Below, piece after piece: positions 57,678 through 64,000 of a stretch of DNA of 64,000 nucleotides. A model generated the notes under the pieces. The model worked only from the letters and a program-made list of their open reading frames with translations, was not told the origin of the DNA and made no database searches. Position numbers and translations under genes: made by a program. Position 1 is the stretch's first letter, and the number at the start of each line of letters is the position of its first letter. Source of the DNA: Allobosea psychrotolerans (GTDB taxonomy: Bacteria > Pseudomonadota > Alphaproteobacteria > Rhizobiales > Beijerinckiaceae); the NCBI RefSeq assembly GCF_002917105.1, contig NZ_PQFZ01000012.1, positions 62,001 through 126,000 on the forward strand, given 5' to 3'.

Positions 57678-59486
57678 GTGACGCTGCCTGAACTCACCCT
57701 TCCCCAGATGCTGCGCGAGCAGGCGCGCCTGATCCCCGAACGTGTCGCGATCCGCCAGAAGGATTTCGGCATCTGGAAACCCGTGACCTGGCGCGACTAT
57801 TTCGAGCGCGCTGCAGCCGTGGGCGCAGGCTTCCGCACGCTCGGCCTGAGCGAGGGCGGCCATGTCGCGATCCTCTCGGAGAACCGGCTCGAATGGGTGC
57901 TGGCCCAGCTCGGCGCGGGGCTCGTCGGCGCGGTCGCGGTCGGCGTCTATCCGACCAGCCCGGCCAATGAGGTCGCCTATGTGCTCGGCCATTCCGACGC
58001 CGAGATCGTCATCTGCGAGGATCAGGAGCAGGTCGACAAGGTGCTCGAGCGCCGGGACGAACTGCCTGGCTTACGCCGCATCGTGGTGGTCGAGACCAAG
58101 GGCATCCGCTCCTATCCCGCCGATTTCGTCACCAGCTTCGCGAGCCTGGAGGATACCGGCCGCGCCTCGCGGCAAGACGGGCAGCGCGCGATCGATGCCG
58201 TACTGGCGCAGCAGTCCCTCTCCGATATCGGCCTGATCATCTACACCTCCGGCTCCACCGGAAAGCCCAAGGGCGCGATGCTGAGCTATCGCAACATCCG
58301 CGCCCAGGCCTTCGCCGTCTCGGAGCGGATCGGGCTGACGGCCGCCACCAGCCACCTGTCCTATCTGCCGCTCTGCCACGTCGCCGAGCAGATGCTGACC
58401 ACGATGGCGCCGGTCTATAACGGCTCGCTGGTGAGCTTCGGCGAGTCGATCCGCACCGTTCAGGAGGATCTGCGCGAGGTCGCGCCCAGCATGTTCCTGG
58501 GCGTGCCGCGCATCTGGGAAAAGCTCAATTCGGCGATCCATATCAAGCTGGCCGAGGCCGGCGGCTTTCGCCTCAAGCTGTTCGAGCGCGCTTTTGCGGC
58601 TTGCGAGCCCTTCGCCGAGGTCGCGCGCGCGAAGCGCACGCTGGCGCAGCGCCTGACCTTCGCCCTGTCCTATTGGCTGATCTTCCGCGCCTTGCAGAAC
58701 TATATCGGCCTGCGCCGGGCCGATGTCGCGATGACGGGCGCGGCGCCGATCCCGGCCAGGATCGTGCGCTTCTTCCGCACCATCGGGGTGCCGCTGGTCG
58801 AGGTCTATGGCGCGACCGAGACCTCGGGCATGGCGGCCGGCCAGCGCCTGTCGGACCTCGTGCCGCTCTGCGTCGGCCCGGCCGTCGCTGGCGCTGAACT
58901 CGCCCGCAGCGACGAGGGCGAATTGCTCGTCCGCGGCGACATCGTCTTCTCCGGCTACTACAAGGGCGAAGCGGCGACGCAAGCCGCTATCGCGCCCGAT
59001 GGCTGGCTGCACACCGGCGATGTCGTCGAGATCGTCCAAGGCCAGTTCAAGATCGTCGACCGTCTCAAGGACATCATCATCACGGCCGGCGGCAAGAACC
59101 TGAGCCCCTCCGAGATCGAGAACACGGTCAAGGCCAGCCCCTTCGTCAAGGAATGCATCGTCATCGGCGAGGCGCGCAAATATGTCTCGGCCCTGATCCA
59201 GATCGATGCCGAGACGGTCGGGCAATGGGCCGAGGAGGCCGGGCTGACCTACACCCATTTCCGCAGCCTCGCCGAACATGCCAGCGTGCGCGAGCTGATC
59301 GAGCGCGAGATCGCCGCGGCCAATGCCCAGCTCGCCCAGGTCTCCCATATCCGCCGCTTCCATCTGCTGACGAAGGAGCTCGACCATGACGATGACGAGG
59401 TCACGGCGACGATGAAGGTCCGCCGCTCCAGCATCCAGACGAAATACGCTCATGAGATCGAGAGCCTCTACGGCGCGGCCCGCTAA
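57678..59486 (+). CDS. AMP-dependent acyl-CoA synthetase/ligase
   Basis: This 602-residue enzyme activates a carboxylic acid to its CoA ester through an acyl-adenylate. The core motifs are YTSGSTGKPKGAML, YGATETSG and KIVDRLKDIIITAGGKNLSP. The overall layout is that of long-chain fatty acyl-CoA synthetases (FadD/FACL class). The start is a GTG with GAGGA eight bases upstream, 11 bases after livF. Position suggests it acts on the compound brought in by the Liv importer. Confidence 0.9.
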   Translation: MTLPELTLPQMLREQARLIPERVAIRQKDFGIWKPVTWRDYFERAAAVGAGFRTLGLSEGGHVAILSENRLEWVLAQLGAGLVGAVAVGVYPTSPANEVAYVLGHSDAEIVICEDQEQVDKVLERRDELPGLRRIVVVETKGIRSYPADFVTSFASLEDTGRASRQDGQRAIDAVLAQQSLSDIGLIIYTSGSTGKPKGAMLSYRNIRAQAFAVSERIGLTAATSHLSYLPLCHVAEQMLTTMAPVYNGSLVSFGESIRTVQEDLREVAPSMFLGVPRIWEKLNSAIHIKLAEAGGFRLKLFERAFAACEPFAEVARAKRTLAQRLTFALSYWLIFRALQNYIGLRRADVAMTGAAPIPARIVRFFRTIGVPLVEVYGATETSGMAAGQRLSDLVPLCVGPAVAGAELARSDEGELLVRGDIVFSGYYKGEAATQAAIAPDGWLHTGDVVEIVQGQFKIVDRLKDIIITAGGKNLSPSEIENTVKASPFVKECIVIGEARKYVSALIQIDAETVGQWAEEAGLTYTHFRSLAEHASVRELIEREIAAANAQLAQVSHIRRFHLLTKELDHDDDEVTATMKVRRSSIQTKYAHEIESLYGAAR

Positions 59487-59493
59487 GGGCTAG

Positions 59494-59635
59494 AGCGGTT
59501 TTCGATCTGAGTGAAACGCGGACCCGTCATTGCGAGAAGCGAAGCGACGAAGCAATCCAGGAGGACGTGGAGCTCTGCCGCTCCTGGATTGCTTCGCTGC
59601 GCTCGCAATGACGGTTCAGTCAGGTCGAAAACCGC
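59494..59635. repeat. Dispersed palindromic repeat, family D
   Basis: CCGTCATTGCGAG (59524) and CTCGCAATGACGG (59602-59614) enclose arms AAGCAATCCAGGAG and CTCCTGGATTGCTT. Outer arms GCGGTTTTCGA (59494) and TCGAAAACCGC (59625-59635) extend the structure to 142 bp. A degenerate copy lies at 18495-18590. It separates the synthetase from the hydratase gene. Confidence 0.88.
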
Positions 59636-59660
59636 ACTAATGCAGAAAAGGAGGCCGATC

Positions 59661-60446
59661 ATGGCCGAGACGCCGGTCACCGCGACCTTCGATGTGGCAA
59701 GCGGCATCGCCCGCATCACCTTCAACCGTCCCGATGTGCTGAACGCCATCGATGTCGCGACCGCGACGGCTTTTCGGGAGGCTGTCTCCAACGTCGTCGC
59801 GCAGGTTGGCTTGCGCTGCATCGTGCTCGCCGGTGCGGGGCGCGCTTTCGTGGCAGGCGGCGATGTCGCGAGTTTCGGCGACGAACCGGCTCAGGTCGTC
59901 GACGCCCTGCTCGGAGCGCTGCACCCCGCGATCCTGGCCTTGCGCGCCTGTTCCGCGCCTGTCCTTGCCGTCGTGCAGGGGCCGGCTGCCGGTGCGGGTC
60001 TGAGCATCGCGCTCAGCGCCGACATCCTGCTGGCGAGCGACAAGGCCCGCTTCGTCATCGCCTATGATCGCATCGGCGCGCCGCCCGATTGCGGTGGCAC
60101 CTGGTTCCTGCCGCGCAAGGTCGGGCGCGGACGCGCCTTCGCCATGATGCTGCTCGGACAGGTCCTCGATGCGCAGGCCGCGCTCACAGCCGGCATCGTC
60201 GCCGAGGTCGTGCCGCAAGCCGAGCTCGAAAGCCGCGCAGGCGAGATCGCCGCGCGCATCGCAGCAGGCCCGACGAAGGCCTATGGCAGCTTCAAGCGCC
60301 TGATCGACGATGCGCTCGCCACGCCATTGGAGGCGCATCTGGAGAACGAACGTCGGTGCTTTCTGGAGGCGACGCGGACGCAGGATTTCCGCGAGGGCGC
60401 CGCAGCCTTTCTCGGCAAGCGCGAACCCATCTTCCGCGGGCAGTGA
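59661..60446 (+). CDS. Enoyl-CoA hydratase/isomerase family protein
   Basis: This 261-residue crotonase-fold enzyme has the oxyanion-hole segments GAGRAFVAGGDVASFG and GPAAGAGLSIALSADI. The usual catalytic Glu region reads IAYDRIGAPPDCGGTWFLP; Asp stands where many hydratases have Glu, so the reaction may be isomerase-like or altered. AAAAGGAGG lies six bases before the ATG. It follows the acyl-CoA synthetase gene with a repeat in between and probably shares its pathway. Confidence 0.88.
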   Translation: MAETPVTATFDVASGIARITFNRPDVLNAIDVATATAFREAVSNVVAQVGLRCIVLAGAGRAFVAGGDVASFGDEPAQVVDALLGALHPAILALRACSAPVLAVVQGPAAGAGLSIALSADILLASDKARFVIAYDRIGAPPDCGGTWFLPRKVGRGRAFAMMLLGQVLDAQAALTAGIVAEVVPQAELESRAGEIAARIAAGPTKAYGSFKRLIDDALATPLEAHLENERRCFLEATRTQDFREGAAAFLGKREPIFRGQ

Positions 60447-60510
60447 GCCTGTCTGCGATCGCGGCGAAGCTTTGACCTTATGCCGTCTGACCGACGGCGC
60501 TGTCCTCCGC

Positions 60511-60675
60511 CGTCATTCCGGGACATGGCAAAGCCAATGTACGGTAGAGAAATTGGGCCCGGAACCCAGAACCGATGCCGGTCGTCGTGAAGCGAGCCGG
60601 TGCCATGCGCCTTCCCGAGCAGTGGCATCGGTTCTGGGTTCCGGGCTCGATCCTTCGGATCGCCCCGGAATGACG
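60511..60675. repeat. Dispersed palindromic repeat, family B, copy 2
   Basis: The ends are CGTCATTCCGGGACATGGC and CGCCCCGGAATGACGG, with inner arms CCGGAACCCAGAACCGATG. Compared with copy 1 it has an insertion of about 15-25 bases after ACATGGCAAAGCCAATG. The outer flank CAGCCATAAGTCGG follows near 60687. It lies between convergent operons. Confidence 0.9.
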
Positions 60676-60716
60676 GCGGCGGCTCAGCCATAAGTCGGGG
60701 CCAAACGCCGTCAGTA

Positions 60717-62339
60717 TTACGCCGTCGCGGCTTCGCGCTTCAGTCCGAAGTCACGGCCGGGGATCGAGGCGAGCAGCGCCCGCGTATAGGCGTGCTGCGG
60801 ATTGCCGAAGACCTCGCCGATCGGGCCCGCCTCGACCACCTCGCCATTCTTCATCACCGCGACGAGATCGCAGACCTGCGCCGCGACGCGCAGGTCATGG
60901 GTGATGAAGACGATCGACAGGCCCAGCCGCTGGCGCAGTTCCGCGAGCAGCTTCAGAACCTGCGCCTGGACGGAGACGTCTAGCGCCGAGACGGGCTCGT
61001 CCGCCACCAGCACATCCGGCTCCAGCGCCAGGGCGCGCGCAAGGCCGATCCTCTGGCGCTGGCCGCCGGAGAATTCATGCGGATAGCGGTCGGTCGCCGA
61101 CGGGTCGAGCCCGACCAGTGCGAAGAGCTCCCCGGCGCGGGCCAGAGCCTGCGCGCGCGGCGTGCCATGCACGATCAGCCCCTGCGCCACCAGTTCGCCG
61201 GCCTTGCGGCGGGGGTTGAGCGAGGCGAAGGGATCCTGGAACACCATCTGGATATGGCGGGTCTCGGCCCGCATCTCCTCGCGGCTCAGGCAAGCGAGAT
61301 CGCGGCCGTTCAGGCGGATCTCGCCGCTGTCTGGATCGATCAGGCGCACGAGGCAGCGCGCGAGCGTCGATTTGCCGGAGCCGGATTCGCCGACGATGCC
61401 GAGCGTGCCGCCCCTGGGCAGCACCAGCGAGACATCCTTGACCGCATGGGTCACGCGCTGCCCGCGCCCCAGGAAGCCGCCGGTGCGGTAGGTCTTGGAG
61501 ACATGCGCCATGCTCAGGATCGGCTCTGCGGAAAGCGCGCGTGGCGGCGGGGCCTTCAGCGGCGGCACGGCCGCGATGAGCTGCCTGGTATAGGCGTGTT
61601 GCGGGTTCTCCAGCACGGCGCTGACGCTGCCCTGCTCGACGACGCGACCCTGGCTCATCACCGCGACCCGGTCGGCGATCTCGGCGACGACGCCGAAATC
61701 ATGGGTGATGAACAGCACGGCCGTGCCTTTGCGCTTTTGCAGGTCGCGGATCAGCTCGAGGATCTGCGCCTGCGTCGTGACGTCGAGCGCCGTGGTGGGT
61801 TCGTCGGCGATCAGCAGCTTGGGGTCGAGCGCCAGCGCCATCGCGATCATGGCGCGCTGGCGCTGGCCGCCGGAGAGTTCATGCGGATAGGCTTTTGCGG
61901 CGATCACGGGATCGGGAATGCGCACCTCTTCGAGCAACGCCAGCACGCGTGCGCCGATCTCGGCCTTCGACAGCTCGGTATGGATCTCGAACATCTCGCC
62001 GATCTGGTCGCCGATCGAGCGCAGCGGGTTGAGCGCCGTCATCGGCTCCTGGAAGATCATCGCGATGCCGGCGCCGCGCACCCGACGCATCTGCGCCTCG
62101 CTGACGCCGGCGAGGTCGCGCCCCTCGAACAGGATGCGCCCGCCATCGATCTCCACGCCGCCCGGCAGCAGGCGCATGATCGCATTGGCGGTCATCGACT
62201 TGCCGGAGCCGGATTCGCCGACGACGCAGAGGATTTCATTGGCGGCGACCGAAAGCGTCACCTCCGTCATGGCGTGCGAGCGGTCCGCACCCTTCGGCAG
62301 CTTCACGCTGACGGCGTCGAGAACGAGGATCGGGCTCAT
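60717..62339 (-). CDS. Dipeptide-type ABC transporter ATP-binding protein, double ATPase fusion
   Basis: This 540-residue protein joins two complete ATPase domains. The first has GESGSGKSMT, LSGGQRQRAMIAMAL, LLIADEPTTALDVTTQ and FITHDFGVVAE. The second begins near residue 280 with GESGSGKST, FSGGQRQRIGLARAL, VLVADEPVSALDVSVQ and FITHDLRVAA. It equals a DppD-DppF fusion, as in GsiA/YejF-type systems. The start at 62339 overlaps the permease stop by four bases. It powers the importer running off the right edge. Confidence 0.92.
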   Translation of the reverse strand: MSPILVLDAVSVKLPKGADRSHAMTEVTLSVAANEILCVVGESGSGKSMTANAIMRLLPGGVEIDGGRILFEGRDLAGVSEAQMRRVRGAGIAMIFQEPMTALNPLRSIGDQIGEMFEIHTELSKAEIGARVLALLEEVRIPDPVIAAKAYPHELSGGQRQRAMIAMALALDPKLLIADEPTTALDVTTQAQILELIRDLQKRKGTAVLFITHDFGVVAEIADRVAVMSQGRVVEQGSVSAVLENPQHAYTRQLIAAVPPLKAPPPRALSAEPILSMAHVSKTYRTGGFLGRGQRVTHAVKDVSLVLPRGGTLGIVGESGSGKSTLARCLVRLIDPDSGEIRLNGRDLACLSREEMRAETRHIQMVFQDPFASLNPRRKAGELVAQGLIVHGTPRAQALARAGELFALVGLDPSATDRYPHEFSGGQRQRIGLARALALEPDVLVADEPVSALDVSVQAQVLKLLAELRQRLGLSIVFITHDLRVAAQVCDLVAVMKNGEVVEAGPIGEVFGNPQHAYTRALLASIPGRDFGLKREAATA

Positions 62340-63166
62340 CGGCCTTTGAGCCTCGGGTTGAGCGCATCGTTGAGCCCCTGGCCGACCAGCGAGACGGCGA
62401 GCACGGTGACCAGGATCGCGATGCCGGGAATGGCCGAGACATACCATTGCACCCGCAGCACATCGCGGCCGGCGCCGATGAGATTGCCCCAGGAGGCGAC
62501 ATTGGGGTCCGACAGCTTGAGGAAGGCGAGAGCGCTTTCCAGCAGGATCGCGACCGCCATCACGACGCTGGCATAGACGACCACCGGGGGCAGGGCGTTG
62601 GGCAGGATTTCGCCGAAGATCAGCTTGGCGTCCTTGAGGCCGAGCGTGCGTCCGGCCTGGACGAATTCGCGGTTGCGCAGCGACAGGAATTCAGCCCGCG
62701 TCAGCCGCGCCGAGGCCGGCCAGGAGACGATGCCGATCGCGACTGTCACCGTGGTGATGGTCGAGCCGAAGACCGCGACCAGGACCAGCAGCAAAAGGAA
62801 GTTCGGCAGCGTCTGGAAGGCTTCGGTGACGCGCATCAGCGCAGTGTCGACCCAGCCGCCGTAATAGCCGGCAAAGGCGCCGATGGTGATGCCGATCATG
62901 ATCGAGATCACTGTGGCGACCACGCCGATCAGGAGCGAGATGCGCGCGCCATGGAAGATCTGGGCGGCGATGTCGCGGCCGGAATTGTCGGTGCCGAGCA
63001 GGAAGCGCGGATTGCTGAACGGCCAGACCAGCGGCCGCCCGGCGAGCGCCAGCGGATCCTTCGGATAAAGCCAGCCCGCGGTAGCGGCCATGGCGAGCAC
63101 GGCGAGCAGCAGCAACAGGCCGATGACGGCCGAGGGGCTGCGGACATAGAGTTTCACCAGCGCCAT
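62336..63166 (-). CDS. Dipeptide-type ABC transporter permease, DppC-like
   Basis: This 276-residue inner-membrane permease has the family marker LLGTDNSGRDIAAQIFHGAR and the loop FVQAGRTLGLKDAKLIFGEI. The ATG at 63166 was chosen since it avoids overlap with the upstream permease; the in-frame codon at 63208 lies inside that gene. Confidence 0.9.
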   Translation of the reverse strand: MALVKLYVRSPSAVIGLLLLLAVLAMAATAGWLYPKDPLALAGRPLVWPFSNPRFLLGTDNSGRDIAAQIFHGARISLLIGVVATVISIMIGITIGAFAGYYGGWVDTALMRVTEAFQTLPNFLLLLVLVAVFGSTITTVTVAIGIVSWPASARLTRAEFLSLRNREFVQAGRTLGLKDAKLIFGEILPNALPPVVVYASVVMAVAILLESALAFLKLSDPNVASWGNLIGAGRDVLRVQWYVSAIPGIAILVTVLAVSLVGQGLNDALNPRLKGR

Positions 63167-63170
63167 CGCC

Positions 63171-64000
63171 TCAGGCCCCCGTGGTGATGCGCGGGTCGAG
63201 CCGAGCATAGAGCAGGTCGACGATGAAATTGACTGCGATCACCAGCAGCGCCGAGACGAAGACGATGCCGAGCAAGGTGTTGAGGTCGCGCTGCACCACC
63301 GATTCATAGGCGAGGCGCCCGAGCCCCGGCAACGAGAACACGCTCTCGACCACGACCGAGCCGCCCAGCATCGTGCCGGCCTGCAGGCCGATCAGCGTCA
63401 CCATCGGCAGGAGCGCGTTGCGCAGGACATGGCGCACCACGACCCGTGTCTCGTCCATACCCTTGGCCCGGGCGGTGCGGACGAAATCGAGGTTCAGCAC
63501 CTCCAGCATCGAGCCGCGCATGATGCGCAGATAGATCGCCATGTAGAACAGGCCGAGCGTCAATGTCGGCAGGACGAGATGCTGCGCGATGTCGAGCACG
63601 CGCGACAGGCCGGCATGGGCGATCGTGATGTCCTCGAACCCGCCGGCGGGCAGCCATTGCAGGTAGATCGCGAAGACGACGATCGCCATCAAGCCGAACC
63701 AGAAGGTCGGCATCGCATAGAAGACCAGGCCGAGCGTCGAGATCAGCGTGTCCGGCCAGCGGTTGACGCCGCGCGCGGCGACGACGCCCAGGATCAGCCC
63801 GAAGAAGAAAGCAAGCGATAGCGAGGCTGTCATCAGCAGGATCGTCGCCGGCAGCCGCTCCGCGATCACGGTCGCGACCGGCTTGCCGTAGATGGCGGAG
63901 AAGCCGAGATCGAACCGGACCAATCGCCAGAGATAATTGCCGAGCTGGGCCCAGACCGAGAGGTCGAGGCCATAGAACCGGCGCAGCTCGCGGGCGGTCG
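63171..64000 (-). CDS. Dipeptide-type ABC transporter permease, DppB-like (5' partial)
   Basis: The frame is still open at the right edge, where the codons give RRFYGLDLSVWAQLGNYLWR, the usual family segment before the second helix. The visible part ends with the DppB hallmark GGSVVVESVFSLPGLGRLAYE. About 276 residues are present; the N-terminal helix lies beyond the window. A binding protein is probably encoded further right. Confidence 0.9.
   Translation of the reverse strand, partial: TARELRRFYGLDLSVWAQLGNYLWRLVRFDLGFSAIYGKPVATVIAERLPATILLMTASLSLAFFFGLILGVVAARGVNRWPDTLISTLGLVFYAMPTFWFGLMAIVVFAIYLQWLPAGGFEDITIAHAGLSRVLDIAQHLVLPTLTLGLFYMAIYLRIMRGSMLEVLNLDFVRTARAKGMDETRVVVRHVLRNALLPMVTLIGLQAGTMLGGSVVVESVFSLPGLGRLAYESVVQRDLNTLLGIVFVSALLVIAVNFIVDLLYARLDPRITTGA

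Overview
The window is GC-rich chromosomal DNA from an alphaproteobacterium, most likely a member of the Hyphomicrobiales (Rhizobiales). A Bosea-, Bradyrhizobium- or Methylobacterium-like genome fits best, but the genus is a guess. The evidence is the base composition, the density of ABC importers, an HmrR/CueR-type copper regulator, a candidate Zur box of the form known from the Agrobacterium group, and several families of dispersed palindromic intergenic repeats. I see no insertion sequence, prophage, CRISPR array or rRNA. Two tRNA genes (Gln-UUG, Pro-CGG) lie near 47.1-47.4 kb.

Layout. (1) 0-11.4 kb: the end of a polyamine-type ABC importer operon (binding protein and two permeases). A convergent operon follows with amidase, two SDR dehydrogenases, a NodB-type deacetylase and a complete second PotABCD-like importer. 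It is divergent from a MarR regulator across a 24-bp palindrome. (2) 11.4-24.2 kb: a hexonate/idonate-type catabolic region. It has a gluconate 5-dehydrogenase-like SDR, an enolase-superfamily dehydratase, a GntR regulator, a 2-hydroxyacid dehydrogenase, an amino-acid-type ABC importer, a sugar-type ABC importer and an L-idonate 5-dehydrogenase-like enzyme. A 25-bp motif (22 of 25 identical) lies beside the gntR gene and again upstream of the sugar importer, which suggests one regulon.

(3) 24.3-47.1 kb: a metal-homeostasis island. It holds a Zn/Cd/Pb P1B-2 ATPase with a long His-rich tandem repeat between two metal-binding domains, a CopZ-like chaperone, a Ni/peptide-type ABC importer preceded by a Zur-box-like palindrome, and an RcnA Ni/Co exporter. 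Next come a CsoR/RcnR-family sensor with an uncharacterised two-repeat protein downstream, a Cu+ ATPase (copA) with its HmrR regulator, and a periplasmic copper operon (lipoprotein, TolC-like channel, multicopper oxidase, cupredoxin, CusF-like protein). The copper operon is divergent from a two-component system. MerR-type promoters with 19-bp spacers are visible upstream of copA, copZ and the zinc pump.

(4) 47.1-51.8 kb: tRNAs, a small lipoprotein, bioY, an MBL-fold hydrolase, a DUF1499 protein and a thiolase. (5) 51.9-60.4 kb: a GntR regulator with two matching operators, a complete LivGHMKF importer, an acyl-CoA synthetase and an enoyl-CoA hydratase. With the divergent thiolase, these look like uptake and beta-oxidation-type breakdown of a carboxylic acid. 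(6) 60.7-64 kb: a dipeptide-type ABC importer with a double-ATPase fusion protein, running off the right edge.

The most interesting items are the Zur-box-like site before a nickel/peptide-type importer, the duplicated-domain orphan protein whose fold resembles by eye the soluble loop of the neighbouring RcnA, the shared hexonate motif, and composite hairpin repeats with covarying stems, one of which supplies the start codon of a lipoprotein gene.
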